From Butyricicoccus_B sp017886875 (GTDB lineage: Bacteria; Bacillota; Clostridia; Oscillospirales; Butyricicoccaceae): 64,000 nucleotides of DNA. The position numbers were made by a program, and so were the translations under genes. The notes beneath the pieces were generated by a model. It saw nothing but the letters and a program-made list of their open reading frames with translations. It made no database searches and was not told where the DNA came from. Positions 43,448-53,466 of the stretch are shown piece by piece; position 1 is the stretch's first letter, and every line of letters starts with the position of its first letter. The stretch is taken from positions 372,001 to 436,000 of the forward strand of contig OZ007036.1 in NCBI GenBank assembly GCA_963931655.1. The letters are read 5' to 3'.

Positions 43448-43964
43448 TATACGAAAGCTGTTTAGAGGTAAATGGTGTTACCTATATGTCGGGTGTCGAA
43501 TACGCATGGTGAGAATGTGTATACTAAAACACTGACGTACTTCCGAATGAAAAAGTCTAGACGTTTGAATTTGTCTAACGGCAAATTACCATCAATGATG
43601 GTGTGTTCGTGGATTAGTAAGATTGGTTGTTATGAAAATCCATATATCGTTACAGGGCGATAAGGCGAAAGCTGAACACAGGCTTAGAGGAAGCACCTAA
43701 ACGTATTCAATGATAAGATTGTCGGAACGTGGTAAGCTGAGAACAAAGAGGCGGTCTAAAGCCTATGACTTGTTGAATGGGAAAATCATTATATTATGAT
43801 ATAACTATTCTTAATCTCAGTGAAAGTGGAGGCATAGTACCGATGAAACAAGAATAATAAGCTTGTTGAGGGATAGCCTCTAGTCACAAGTAAAGAACAA
43901 GAACTGAAATTAAAACAAACACAGCTTCGAGTAAGACAAAGAAAATCAAATCCTAAAGGAGGAG

Positions 43965-45833
43965 ATGCCTGTGTCCACTTCGAAACAAAACAATCTAAAA
44001 CAAAGTAAAATCCGTTATACGGAATATTATGGGTTACAAAATATCCTTGATAATTTATACAGTGAAAGTAGTAAAAACAAGGTATTTTCTAATCTTATGC
44101 AAGTAATTATTTCAAAAGAAAATATTAAACTTGCTTATCGTAATATTAAAGGTAATAAAGGTAGTCACACAGCTGGAATAGATGGGCGAACTATCAAACA
44201 TTTATCAAAGTTGAGTGAAGAAAAATATATTTCTTTAATACAAAAGCAATTCAAGTGTTACAAAGCTCGTCCTGTTAAAAGAGTGGAAATACCAAAACCG
44301 AATGGTAAGAAAAGACCTCTTGGGATACCAACGATTGTTGACCGAATTGTACAGCAATGTATTTTACAGGTGTTAGAACCAATATGTGAAGCTAAATTTA
44401 ATGAAAATTCACATGGTTTTAGACCTAATAGAAGTACAGAACATGCTATTGCTCAATGCTGTAGACTAATGCAAATACAGCATTTGCATTATGTCGTAGA
44501 TATTGATATACAAGGTTTCTTTGACAATGTATGTCATTCAAAACTGATAAAACAGTTATGGCAATTAGGTATTAGGGATAAAAAGTTATTGTGTATTATA
44601 AATGAAATGTTATCTGCAAATATTGTTATGCCAACAGGTGAAGTAATTACACCAACAAAAGGAACTCCACAAGGTGGTATTTTGTCACCGTTATTATCTA
44701 ATGTGGTGTTAAATGAACTTGATTGGTGGATAACTTCACAATGGGAAGAAATGCCAACACATTATCCTTATAAGCAAAGAACTAATAAACAAGGTACAAT
44801 GATTAAAAGTCACACCTATAGAGCATTAAGACAAAGTAATTTGAAAGAAATCTATATTGTAAGATATGCAGATGATTTTAAAATATTTTGTCGTAGCTAT
44901 AATCATGCAAAGCGTGCATTTTATGCTGTAACTGGGTGGTTACAAGACAGATTAAAATTGTCTATAAGTGAAGAAAAATCAACAATTACTAACTTGAAAC
45001 AAAAGTATTCCGAATTTTTGGGTTTTAAACTAAAAGTCAAGCCAAAAGGTAAAAAGTATGTTGTAAGCCCTCATATGAGTGACAAATCACTTAAAAATGC
45101 AAAAGAAAAGATTTCAAAATGCGTAAAAGCAATAAAAAGACCATCAAACTCAAAAGAGCAATATAAAGAAATTATTCAGTATAATGCTACGGTTTCGAGT
45201 CTACACAATTATTATTGCATAGCTACAAATGTAAATCTTGATTTTGCTAAAATTGCTTTTGACATTAAAAAACAGATGAAAAATAAACTTGATATTAAAA
45301 CAAGTGGAACTATATCCAAAGGATTTATTAAAGAAAAGTATGGAAAAAGTAAACAAGTACGTTTTCTAAATGGACACCCACTTATTCCAGTTGGATATGT
45401 TCAAACAAAGGACGCACAGCATAAAAGAAAGTCAATCAACAAATATACAGTTGAGGGCAGACAGCTTATTCATGATAATCTAAAAATAGATATAGATATT
45501 ATGATATGGCTTATGAAAAACCCTGTACTTGGTAAAAGTATAGAATTTACTGATAATAGAATATCTTTATATGCAGGTCAATATGGCAAATGTGCTATTT
45601 CAGGTGAAAAACTTTTACCTCATGATATTCATTGTCATCATAAAACACCTATTAAAAATGGTGGAAATGATAGTTATAATAATTTAGTCCTTGTTACTGA
45701 AAACATTCATAGACTTATTCATGCTACTAGACAAGATACAATCCAAAGATATTTAAAGCAAGTTAATTTAACATCAAAACAAATAGAGAAATGTAATAAA
45801 TTACGAATACAAGCAGGGTTATTTGAAATTTAA
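43965..45833 (+). CDS. ltrA: group II intron reverse transcriptase/maturase/HNH endonuclease
   Basis: 622 residues. Reverse-transcriptase blocks include 'KPNGKKRPLGIPTIVDRIVQQCILQVLEPICEAKFNENSHGFRPNRSTEHAI', 'DIDIQGFFDNV', 'GTPQGGILSPLLSNVVLNELD' and the catalytic 'IVRYADDFKIFC' (about 303). The maturase X region is around 400-500. The C-terminal HNH domain 'CAISGEKLLPHDIHCHHKTPIKNGGNDSYNNLVLVTENIHRLIHA' (about 545-590) would nick the second target strand. GTG 43971 may be the true start because AAAGGAGG leaves almost no space to ATG 43965. Confidence 0.95.
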   Translation: MPVSTSKQNNLKQSKIRYTEYYGLQNILDNLYSESSKNKVFSNLMQVIISKENIKLAYRNIKGNKGSHTAGIDGRTIKHLSKLSEEKYISLIQKQFKCYKARPVKRVEIPKPNGKKRPLGIPTIVDRIVQQCILQVLEPICEAKFNENSHGFRPNRSTEHAIAQCCRLMQIQHLHYVVDIDIQGFFDNVCHSKLIKQLWQLGIRDKKLLCIINEMLSANIVMPTGEVITPTKGTPQGGILSPLLSNVVLNELDWWITSQWEEMPTHYPYKQRTNKQGTMIKSHTYRALRQSNLKEIYIVRYADDFKIFCRSYNHAKRAFYAVTGWLQDRLKLSISEEKSTITNLKQKYSEFLGFKLKVKPKGKKYVVSPHMSDKSLKNAKEKISKCVKAIKRPSNSKEQYKEIIQYNATVSSLHNYYCIATNVNLDFAKIAFDIKKQMKNKLDIKTSGTISKGFIKEKYGKSKQVRFLNGHPLIPVGYVQTKDAQHKRKSINKYTVEGRQLIHDNLKIDIDIMIWLMKNPVLGKSIEFTDNRISLYAGQYGKCAISGEKLLPHDIHCHHKTPIKNGGNDSYNNLVLVTENIHRLIHATRQDTIQRYLKQVNLTSKQIEKCNKLRIQAGLFEI

Positions 45834-46148
45834 AAGATAAAATTTGTTACGAAGTGTGTAAGTTTTAATTAAAACGTGAAAATCTTTCTTGTGATGGGAC
45901 GCCGTGTGCGGTGAAAGTCGCATGCACGGTGTTAGGCGGGGGAAAAGCCGGAAACGTAAGAAACTGTAGGCTTACCTATCGCAATCTGGTGCAAAAAGCC
46001 AAGGTATGAAGCAATTAGTTGCAGGCGGTGGAGTTGCCCTTATTGGTACAACACTTGCTCCCCTACTCTCTGGTTTGTTCGGATAATAAAATCAAATCCT
46101 TGCCACTCCTATAACTAAAATTAGGAGTGGCAGAAAGGAGATAATAAT

Positions 46149-47018
46149 ATGGATATTTTATTAGATGAACTTACAAAATGGATAAAAGAAATGCTGATAA
46201 ATGGTATAATCAGCAATCTTTCAGGGTTATTTGACTCGGTAAATAGTCAAATAGGAGATATTTCTGTACAGGTGGGACAAACTCCACAAGGTTGGAATTC
46301 AGGTATATTTAATATGATTAAAACGCTTTCAGAAAATGTAATGATTCCAATCGCTGGTGTAATCTTAGCATTTGTTATGACTCTTGAGTTAATTCAAATG
46401 ATTGTAGATAGAAACAATATGCATGATATAGACACTTTTATGTTTTTTAAATGGTCATTTAAGAGTGCAGCAGCAACTTTAATTGTAACAAATACTTGGA
46501 ATATTGTTATGGGTGTGTTTGATATGGCACAAAGTGTCGTTTCACAAGCTGCGGGTATCATTTCTTCGGATACAGCTATTGATATTTCTTCTGTTGCAAC
46601 TGATATGGAAAGCAGACTTATGGAAATGGACTTAGGTTCATTACTTGGTTTATGGCTACAAAGTTTAATTATTGGCATTACTATGTGGGCATTGACCATC
46701 TGTATTTTTATTGTTATTTATGGTCGAATGATTGAGATATATCTGGTTACATCAGTTGCACCAATTCCAATGGCAACTATGATGGGCAAAGAATGGGGCG
46801 GTATGGGACAAAGTTATATTCGCTCATTATTTGCTTTAGGATTTCAAGCATTTTTAATTATTGTATGTGTGGCAATTTATGCGGTTTTAATCCAGAATAT
46901 TGCAACATCAGATGATATTATCAAGGCTATATGGAATTGTGTAGGTTATACAGTTTTATTATGTTTTACATTATTTAAAACTGGAAGTCTTGCAAAATCA
47001 GTGTTTAATGCTCATTAA
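46149..47018 (+). CDS. VirB6/TrbL-like conjugal transfer membrane protein
   Basis: 289 residues with about six helices. 'MDILLDELTKWIKEMLINGIISNLSGLFDSVNSQIGDISVQVGQTPQGWNSGIFNMIKTLSENVMIPIAGVILAFVMTLELIQMIVDRNN' is the start typical of the CD1112-type VirB6 proteins of clostridial ICEs. It follows maff2 and precedes prgI, the conserved core order. It forms part of the inner-membrane channel. Confidence 0.88.
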   Translation: MDILLDELTKWIKEMLINGIISNLSGLFDSVNSQIGDISVQVGQTPQGWNSGIFNMIKTLSENVMIPIAGVILAFVMTLELIQMIVDRNNMHDIDTFMFFKWSFKSAAATLIVTNTWNIVMGVFDMAQSVVSQAAGIISSDTAIDISSVATDMESRLMEMDLGSLLGLWLQSLIIGITMWALTICIFIVIYGRMIEIYLVTSVAPIPMATMMGKEWGGMGQSYIRSLFALGFQAFLIIVCVAIYAVLIQNIATSDDIIKAIWNCVGYTVLLCFTLFKTGSLAKSVFNAH

Positions 47019-47036
47019 CAGGAGGAATATTTATCT

Positions 47037-47453
47037 ATGGCTTATGTACCTGTACCTAAAGATTTAACCAAAGTAAAAACAAAAATTGCCTTTAACTTAA
47101 CCAAAAGACAACTTATTTGCTTTAGCATAGGTGTACTTATAGGAGTACCCCTTTTTATTTTGCTTAAAAAGCCAGTTGGAAATAGCACAGCTGCTATGTG
47201 TATGATTTTGGTTATGATGCCTTTCTTTTTGTTTGCCATGTATGAAAAAAATGGTCAACCATTGGAAAAGGTTTTAGGTAATATTATTAGAGTATCAGTT
47301 ATCCGTCCAAAGTATAGACCATATAAGACAAATAACTTTTATGATGTGCTTTATAGACAGGAAAAACTTGACGAGGAGGTTTATAAAATTGTTTACCGCA
47401 CTAAAAAAACTTCAAAAAGAAAACAAACATCAAATAAAAGGAAAATTAAGTAG
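47037..47453 (+). CDS. PrgI family conjugation protein (VirB3-like)
   Basis: 138 residues. 'YVPVPKDLTKVKTKIAFNLTKRQLICFSIGVLIGVPLFILLKKPVGNSTAAMCMILVMMPFFLFAMYEKNGQPLEKVL' with two membrane helices is the PrgI pattern. It ends with a basic tail and overlaps the start of VirB4. Channel component between VirB6 and VirB4. Confidence 0.9.
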   Translation: MAYVPVPKDLTKVKTKIAFNLTKRQLICFSIGVLIGVPLFILLKKPVGNSTAAMCMILVMMPFFLFAMYEKNGQPLEKVLGNIIRVSVIRPKYRPYKTNNFYDVLYRQEKLDEEVYKIVYRTKKTSKRKQTSNKRKIK

Positions 47454-49818
47454 TGCAGATAAAAAACAAATTGAAGCTGCTATCAATCGTGCAAATAAAG
47501 CTGATAAAAAGGAAAAATCAGCACAAGACAGCATACCATATGAACGAATGTGGGCAGATGGAATTTGTCGCACTATAAATAATCACTATACAAAGACCAT
47601 ACAATTTCAGGATATTAACTACCAACTTTCACAAAATGAAGATAAAACCGCTATTTTTGAAGGTTGGTGTGATTTCCTTAATTATTTTGACAGCTTGATT
47701 GAATTTCAGCTGTCTTTTTTAAATTTGGCAGCATCACAAGAAACTTTTGCTCAAAGTATCAATATTCCATTGCAAAATGATGATTTTGATAGCATTAGAA
47801 GTGAATATTCAGATATGCTGCAAAATCAGCTTGCAAGAGGTAATAATGGTTTAATTAAAACAAAATATTTAACTTTTGGCATAGAAGCAGATACTGTTAA
47901 TGCTGCAAAACCTCGTTTAGAGCGTATTGAAACAGATATTTTAAATAATTTCAAAAGACTTGGTGTATCAGCTGAGTCACTTGACGGAAAAAAACGTCTT
48001 GAACAGCTACATTCTATATTCCATATGGACGAACAAATACCATTTCGTTTTGAATGGGATTGGCTTGTTAGTTCTGGTTTATCAACTAAAGATTTTATTG
48101 CCCCTAGCTATTTTGAATTTAAAACAGGTAAAAAATTTAGAATGGGCAAGACTGTTGGTGCAGTTAGCTTTGTTCAAATTTTAGCACCAGAATTGAATGA
48201 CCGAATGCTTGCAGATTTTCTTGATATGGAAAGTTCAATTATTGTTAGCTTGCATATTAGGTCAGTAGACCAAGTTAAGGCAATTAAAACTATAAAACGT
48301 AAGATTACTGACTTAGATAGAGCAAAAATTGAGGAACAGAAAAAAGCTGTTAGAAGTGGTTATGATATGGATATTATTCCATCAGACCTTGCAACTTACG
48401 GCAATGAAGCGAAAAAACTCTTGCAAGACTTACAAAGTCGTAATGAGCGTATGTTTCTTGTAACATTTTTGGTTATGAATACGGCAGATAATATGCGAAA
48501 GCTGGATAATAATATATTTCAAGCAAGTTCTATTGCTCAAAAACATAACTGTCAGTTAACCAGACTGGATTTTCAGCAAGAAGAAGGTTTGGTTAGCTGT
48601 CTGCCGTTGGGTATCAACCAGATTGAAATTCAAAGAGGTCTTACAACATCAAGTACAGCAATTTTTATTCCATTTACAACACAAGAGCTATTTCAAAAAG
48701 GCAAAGAGTCTTTATATTATGGATTAAATGCTTTATCCAATAATCTTATAATGGTAGACCGTAAACTCCTTAAAAATCCTAATGGTTTAATTTTAGGTAC
48801 TCCGGGTTCTGGTAAATCTTTTAGTGCTAAACGTGAAATTGCAAACAGTTTTCTGCTTACAAATGACGATATAATCGTATCGGACCCAGAGTCCGAGTAT
48901 TCTCCCCTTGTTAAGCGTTTACATGGTCAAGTTATTAAAATCTCACCTACTTCAAGAGATTTTGTAAACCCAATGGACTTAAATCTTGATTATTCTGATG
49001 ATGAAAGCCCATTGTCTTTAAAATCTGACTTTATTTTATCTCTTTGTGAGCTGATTATAGGTGGTAAAGAGGGTTTACAACCAGTAGAGAAAACAATTAT
49101 TGACCGCTGCGTTCGTATGGTTTATAAAAATTATCTGAGTAACCCTATACCAGAAAATATGCCAATTTTAGAGGATTTATATGATTTACTTCGTTCACAA
49201 GAAGAAAAAGAAGCTCAATATATAGCAACAGCATTAGAAATCTATGTTACAGGCTCTTTAAATGTGTTTAATCATCGTACAAATGTAAATATAGACAATC
49301 GTATAGTTTGTTATGATATAAAAGAGCTTGGTAAACAGCTTAAAAAAATCGGTATGTTAGTAGTTCAAGACCAAGTATGGAATAGAGTAACCATAAACCG
49401 AGCTGCTCATAAATCGACACGTTACTATATTGATGAAATGCATTTACTGCTTAAAGAAGAACAAACTGCTGCATATACAGTGGAAATTTGGAAGCGTTTT
49501 CGTAAATGGGGCGGTATTCCGACAGGTATAACCCAAAACGTCAAAGATTTATTATCTTCTCGTGAAGTTGAAAATATATTTGAAAACTCAGACTTTGTAT
49601 ATATGCTTAATCAAGCTGGTGGAGATAGACAAATTCTAGCTAAACAGTTAGGAATTAGTCCCCATCAGCTTTCTTATGTTACTCATTCAAGCGAGGGCGA
49701 AGGTTTATTGTTTTATGGCAGTGTTATTTTGCCATTTGTTGACCGTTTTCCTAAAAATACAGAATTATATCGCATAATGACAACTAAACCGTCAGAATTA
49801 AAGGAGAAAAATGAATAA
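47389..49818 (+). CDS. virB4: VirB4-like conjugation ATPase
   Basis: 809 residues from TTG 47389, chosen because GAGGAGGT lies 8 bases upstream; it overlaps prgI by 65 bases. Walker A 'GTPGSGKSFSAKREI' (about 466), 'DPESEYSPLVKRLHGQVIKISP' and Walker B 'TRYYIDEMHLLLKEEQTAAYTVEIWKRFRKWGGIPTGITQNV'. It powers the type IV secretion channel from the cytoplasmic side. Intact. Confidence 0.93.
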   Translation: MFTALKKLQKENKHQIKGKLSSADKKQIEAAINRANKADKKEKSAQDSIPYERMWADGICRTINNHYTKTIQFQDINYQLSQNEDKTAIFEGWCDFLNYFDSLIEFQLSFLNLAASQETFAQSINIPLQNDDFDSIRSEYSDMLQNQLARGNNGLIKTKYLTFGIEADTVNAAKPRLERIETDILNNFKRLGVSAESLDGKKRLEQLHSIFHMDEQIPFRFEWDWLVSSGLSTKDFIAPSYFEFKTGKKFRMGKTVGAVSFVQILAPELNDRMLADFLDMESSIIVSLHIRSVDQVKAIKTIKRKITDLDRAKIEEQKKAVRSGYDMDIIPSDLATYGNEAKKLLQDLQSRNERMFLVTFLVMNTADNMRKLDNNIFQASSIAQKHNCQLTRLDFQQEEGLVSCLPLGINQIEIQRGLTTSSTAIFIPFTTQELFQKGKESLYYGLNALSNNLIMVDRKLLKNPNGLILGTPGSGKSFSAKREIANSFLLTNDDIIVSDPESEYSPLVKRLHGQVIKISPTSRDFVNPMDLNLDYSDDESPLSLKSDFILSLCELIIGGKEGLQPVEKTIIDRCVRMVYKNYLSNPIPENMPILEDLYDLLRSQEEKEAQYIATALEIYVTGSLNVFNHRTNVNIDNRIVCYDIKELGKQLKKIGMLVVQDQVWNRVTINRAAHKSTRYYIDEMHLLLKEEQTAAYTVEIWKRFRKWGGIPTGITQNVKDLLSSREVENIFENSDFVYMLNQAGGDRQILAKQLGISPHQLSYVTHSSEGEGLLFYGSVILPFVDRFPKNTELYRIMTTKPSELKEKNE

Positions 49819-51439
49819 AGAACCTAGACTTAAATTTACTAAAGAAGAACGGTCTGCACCAGAGCTGAAAAAAGCTATTCATAAGGTGGATAACGCTGCT
49901 AAAAAGGCTGATAAAGTACAGGCTAAATTACAGAAAAAAGGTATAAAAAGAAGCTATATCGACCCAAAAACGGGAAAAGTCAAAACTAAACTTACAAATA
50001 CAGTTAAAAATGTACCTGTGCAAACCATAATCAGCAGTATTCATGGTGAAATAGAAAAATCTGAGGAGGAAAATGTGGGTGTTCAAAGCACCCACAAATC
50101 CGAAAAAATGTTTGAAACAGGTGTACATCTAGTGCATGAGGGTTATAAAAGCCATAAGTTAAAGCCATATAGAAAAGCTGTATATGCAGAACGTGAACTT
50201 GAAAAAGCAAATATAAACGCTTTGTATAAAAAGTCACTGTATGAAAATCCACAACTTTCAAGCAATCCTTTATCAAGATTTCAGCAAAAACAAGCTATAA
50301 AAAAGCAATATGCCAATGCAAAACGTGCGAATCAAACTGCTAATAATGCAAATAATGTAGCACAAAACGCTAAAAAAGCTGCTAGAACTGCTAAAGAAAA
50401 ATCAAAACAAGCCATAGAGCTTATTCTACGACATAAAAAAAGTGTTCTTGTGGTTTTAGCTTTATTTATGATGATATGTATTATAGGCTCTAGTATGTCA
50501 TCATGTACTATGATTGCTCAAAGTATTGGTTCTGCTGTTTCCAGCTCTACTTATCCATCTAAAGACCAAGATATGTTAGATGCAGAAGCCACTTATAGTG
50601 CTAAAGAAGCTGAGTTACAATCATATCTTGATAATTATGAAAGCACACATAGTTATGATGAATATCATTATGATTTAGATGAAATTGGGCATGACCCTTA
50701 TGTGCTTATTTCATTATTAACAGCTTACCATGAGGGTGAATGGACAATATCAGAAGTGCGAAGCACACTGGATATGTTATTTGAAAAGCAATATAAATTA
50801 ACAGAAGAAGTTGTAGCTGAAACACGCCATGATAGTGATGGTAATTCATATACTTATTACATTTGTTATGTTACTTTGGAGAATTTTGACCTCTCACATT
50901 TACCTGTTTACATATTAAATGAACAGCAGATGTCAATGTATGCCGTTTATATGTCAACACTCGGCAATCGTCCAGATTTATTTCCTCAAAGTGAATATCC
51001 AAACGCATCAGTTACAGATGATTTTCTTGATTATGATGTGCCACCAGAGGCTTTAGAAGATGAACAATTTGCCAATATGATAAAAGAAGCTGAAAAATAT
51101 TTAGGTTACCCTTATGTTTGGGGTGGTTCTTCTCCATCAACTAGCTTTGATTGTTCTGGTTTTGTCAGCTGGGTTATAAATAATTGTGGTAATGGTTGGA
51201 ATGTAGGCAGATTAACAGCAAATGGTTTACTTGGTATTTGCACTCCTGTTTCAAGTGCCAATGCAAAAGCTGGAGATTTAATTTTCTTTCAAGGTACTTA
51301 TAATACTTCAGGTGCGTCCCATGTTGGTATTTATGTTGGTGGAAATTATATGATTCATTGCGGTGACCCAATCTCATATGCAGATATATCTTCAAGCTAT
51401 TGGCAAAATCATTTTTACACTTTTGGTAGATTACCATAA
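49811..51439 (+). CDS. NlpC/P60 conjugative peptidoglycan hydrolase
   Basis: 542 residues. A long basic, coiled cytoplasmic N-terminus (1-205), one membrane helix (about 212-232, VLVVLALFMMICIIGSSM), then an extracellular part. The C-terminal NlpC/P60 domain (about 420-542) shows 'YPYVWGGSSPSTSFDCSGFVSW' (catalytic Cys), 'ASHVGIYVGGNYMIHCGDP' (His). It opens the wall for the mating channel (VirB1/TcpG role). Overlaps virB4 by 8 bases. Confidence 0.9.
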   Translation: MNKEPRLKFTKEERSAPELKKAIHKVDNAAKKADKVQAKLQKKGIKRSYIDPKTGKVKTKLTNTVKNVPVQTIISSIHGEIEKSEEENVGVQSTHKSEKMFETGVHLVHEGYKSHKLKPYRKAVYAERELEKANINALYKKSLYENPQLSSNPLSRFQQKQAIKKQYANAKRANQTANNANNVAQNAKKAARTAKEKSKQAIELILRHKKSVLVVLALFMMICIIGSSMSSCTMIAQSIGSAVSSSTYPSKDQDMLDAEATYSAKEAELQSYLDNYESTHSYDEYHYDLDEIGHDPYVLISLLTAYHEGEWTISEVRSTLDMLFEKQYKLTEEVVAETRHDSDGNSYTYYICYVTLENFDLSHLPVYILNEQQMSMYAVYMSTLGNRPDLFPQSEYPNASVTDDFLDYDVPPEALEDEQFANMIKEAEKYLGYPYVWGGSSPSTSFDCSGFVSWVINNCGNGWNVGRLTANGLLGICTPVSSANAKAGDLIFFQGTYNTSGASHVGIYVGGNYMIHCGDPISYADISSSYWQNHFYTFGRLP

Positions 51440-51456
51440 CTGGAGGACATTTTTTG

Positions 51457-51648
51457 ATGCTTACTTGTGACGATATTTTATTAGTTCTTGCTAGAAAATA
51501 TCAAGTTAATATATCTGATTTACGTCTTATTAAGACTTTTCGTGACCCTGCTATTTGTGATTTAAACGGGCTAATTAAATCAGTTTTACCAAAACAGGAA
51601 CACTTAAAAGCAATAAAATATTTAAGTTCAGGAGGTTATTTTAAATGA
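51457..51648 (+). CDS. small hypothetical ICE protein
   Basis: 63 residues from ATG 51457 (TGGAGGAC before it): 'MLTCDDILLVLARKYQVNISDLRLIKTFRDPAICDLNGLIKSVL'. Soluble, helical, no family recognised. In the transfer operon between NlpC/P60 and DUF4315, overlapping the latter by 4 bases. Confidence 0.65.
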   Translation: MLTCDDILLVLARKYQVNISDLRLIKTFRDPAICDLNGLIKSVLPKQEHLKAIKYLSSGGYFK

Positions 51649-51857
51649 ATACAAAACTAAATAAACTGCGTATAAAACGCAATAAAAATAATGAAAAAAT
51701 CCAATCTCTCACTAAAGAAAATGAGAAATTGGATAAACAAATCTTAGAGCTTGAAAATACAGATATTATAGGTCTGGTTCGCAGTATGAATTTAACACCA
51801 GAACAACTTTTACAAATTTTAAAGCCACAGCAAATGAGGGAACAACGTCATGACTAA
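51645..51857 (+). CDS. DUF4315 family protein
   Basis: 70 residues: a basic coiled coil 'NTKLNKLRIKRNKNNEKIQSLTKENEKLDKQILELENTDIIGLVRSMNLTPEQLLQIL', the DUF4315 pattern of CTn elements. Overlaps DUF4366 by 8 bases. Role in transfer unknown. Confidence 0.85.
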   Translation: MNTKLNKLRIKRNKNNEKIQSLTKENEKLDKQILELENTDIIGLVRSMNLTPEQLLQILKPQQMREQRHD

Positions 51858-52560
51858 ATTTATTCGTTATATTTTGATGGTTACAATGTTAATTCAGTGT
51901 TTTGCATTAAATGCTTTTGCAAGTAGCCAAGATATTCCTACAACTGGCGGTATTGAAACAATTCAGCCAAATGGTGAAATACCATCAACTGAACAAGAAC
52001 CACTTACTCCAGAAGGTAATGCAACATTAGTTGATGATTATTATGGAGATAAACAGCTTATAACCATTACAACAAAGTCTGGTAATTATTTTTACATTCT
52101 GATTGATAGAGCAAATGAAAATAAAGAAACTGCTGTTCATTTTCTAAATCAGGTCGATGAAAGTGATTTAATGGCTCTTATGGACGATAATGAGCAAGAT
52201 ACTCCCCAAACCTGTTCTTGTGATGATAAATGTAAACTAGGCTTAGTAAACACCGATTGTGAAGTATGTTCTACTGATATGACAAAATGTACTGGAAAAG
52301 AACCAGTAATAATTGAAACTTCAGAGAAAACTGAGTCACAAGAGCAACAAGATAGCATAAATTTAGTAGCTATTGCTATTACTGTTTTGATATTATCCAG
52401 TGCAGGCGTTTTTGCTTATATGAGATTTATAAAAAATAAGCCAGACACCGCAGGCAAAGACGATTTGGAAGATTATGATTATGGTGAAGATGAAAATTCT
52501 GACGATGAGGAAATTCCATGGGAAAATGAAGATGAGGAAGATAATAATTCAGATAAATAA
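51850..52560 (+). CDS. DUF4366 family exported/membrane protein
   Basis: 236 residues. Signal peptide (MTKFIRYILMVTMLIQCFALNAFA), an extracellular domain with 'GNYFYILIDRANENKETAVHFLNQVDESDLMALM', the Cys cluster 'CSCDDKCKLGLVNTDCEVCSTDMTKC', a C-terminal helix (about 175-195) and an acidic cytoplasmic tail. The layout is that of DUF4366 proteins of clostridial conjugative elements. Last gene of the transfer operon. Confidence 0.87.
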   Translation: MTKFIRYILMVTMLIQCFALNAFASSQDIPTTGGIETIQPNGEIPSTEQEPLTPEGNATLVDDYYGDKQLITITTKSGNYFYILIDRANENKETAVHFLNQVDESDLMALMDDNEQDTPQTCSCDDKCKLGLVNTDCEVCSTDMTKCTGKEPVIIETSEKTESQEQQDSINLVAIAITVLILSSAGVFAYMRFIKNKPDTAGKDDLEDYDYGEDENSDDEEIPWENEDEEDNNSDK

Positions 52561-52665
52561 GAAACAGTAAATTACAAGTTATAAATACTTGACAAATGAG
52601 TTTGAACTGATTATTATGAAATTATAAAAATTATAATTTTATAATAATTTGGAGGATAAATTACA

Positions 52666-53007
52666 ATGAGTAACAAAATAGTGGAAAAACAGTCACAGAA
52701 TTTTTTGGCTTCAATCAATAACTTGATTTCAAATATTGGCTTAAATGATGTAAAACAAAGCTTAGATTCCAGATTGGGAGTAGCAATATTGACTGGAACT
52801 AAAGATGGCATACAACATACAATTACTCTTAAACAACAGTTATGTGGTGTCATACAAACTACATCTCAATTTGTAACCAAGAATATAGCTAGGGATACAC
52901 TAATAGCACAAGTAAAAGAGTTAAGTAAACAAGGTTATAAGCAACAAGAAATTGGATTTATGCTTGGAATATCTCAAGCAACTGTCAGCAATTATTTACG
53001 AAAGTGA
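52666..53007 (+). CDS. small helix-turn-helix protein
   Basis: 113 residues. The C-terminal 35 residues 'AQVKELSKQGYKQQEIGFMLGISQATVSNYL' are a clear helix-turn-helix of the resolvase/sigma-region-4 kind; the N-terminal part is not recognised. TTGGAGG lies 10 bases upstream. A separate TTGACA-like promoter is likely near 52590 (CTTGACAAATGAGTTTG). Candidate regulator of the accessory region. Confidence 0.65.
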   Translation: MSNKIVEKQSQNFLASINNLISNIGLNDVKQSLDSRLGVAILTGTKDGIQHTITLKQQLCGVIQTTSQFVTKNIARDTLIAQVKELSKQGYKQQEIGFMLGISQATVSNYLRK

Positions 53008-53035
53008 AATTATCTTCAAAAATGAGGTAAGTAAT

Positions 53036-53233
53036 ATGAGAAAAAACAAATTGGATATTATTAATTTTAGCAAGATTTTTGATATTTTTGGTGAAGATGC
53101 TGCAAAAGATACTCTTAAAGACGTAAATGATGGAAAGATAAGCGAAGAAACATTAGAAAAATATTTATATAATGACGAAAGTAAAGAAGACTATGCAGAA
53201 AGATTAAAGAAAGAGTATGCAGATTTTGATTAA
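53036..53233 (+). CDS. small acidic hypothetical protein
   Basis: 65 residues from ATG 53036 with ATGAGGTAAG upstream. Helical and acidic ('FGEDAAKDTLKDVNDGKISEETLEKYLYNDESKEDYAERLKKEYADFD'). Not recognised; antitoxin-like in size, but no toxin partner is beside it. Confidence 0.5.
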   Translation: MRKNKLDIINFSKIFDIFGEDAAKDTLKDVNDGKISEETLEKYLYNDESKEDYAERLKKEYADFD

Positions 53234-53466
53234 TGACATAATGTAAAAGGTAAGTTAGTGAAAACAACAATTACTTTTGGTAGTGTGAGTATGATGTTTT
53301 TTATAGTTTTTTATAGTTTTATATTGCTATATAAACTTTGAATGTCATCGTACTTTCAAAATAGTTCTAGATATTGTTTTGATGATTCATATATATCGTG
53401 TTTGTAATTTTAGCTTTTTTCTATAAAGTGTTATAAAATAAATTCAGTGTTAAAAGGATAGAAATA
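53234..53466 (+). other. AT-rich intergenic stretch
   Basis: No gene seen. Contains the tandem word TTTTTTATAGTTTTTTATAG near 53298 and no obvious terminator. Confidence 0.5.

Larger units (their letters stand above)
42196..45985 (+). mobile_element. group II intron (with IS30 copy C inside)
   Basis: It starts GTGCGACACG, the expected 5' end. Domain V is seen at about 45898-45935: GCCGTGTGCGGTGAAAGTCG then CATGCACGGTGTT, with a CGC triad pairing to GTG by one wobble. It ends ...ATCGCAAT. Without the IS (1056 bp including duplication) the intron is about 2.73 kb, a normal length with an ORF in domain IV. It sits in sense orientation in maff2 at GACAATC/CTGGTGC. Confidence 0.9.
42081..46086 (+). 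pseudogene. Maff2 family conjugation protein, interrupted by a group II intron
   Basis: Exon 1, 42081-42195, encodes MEFFNSAVSVLQTLVIALG... LLEGYGNDN. Exon 2, 45986-46086, continues PGAKSQGMKQLVAGGGVALI... LLSGLFG. Joining at 42195/45986 restores a continuous 71-residue Maff2 protein with two membrane helices, the usual size. Maff2 is a pilin-like (VirB2-like) small membrane protein always found before the VirB6-like gene in CTn elements. Expression needs intron splicing, which the IS30 inside the intron may prevent. Confidence 0.85.

Noticed and set aside
43472..43663. Small open frame between IS30 copy C and the intron reverse transcriptase
   Set aside because: It lies in structured intron RNA (domains I-III) and has no coding character.
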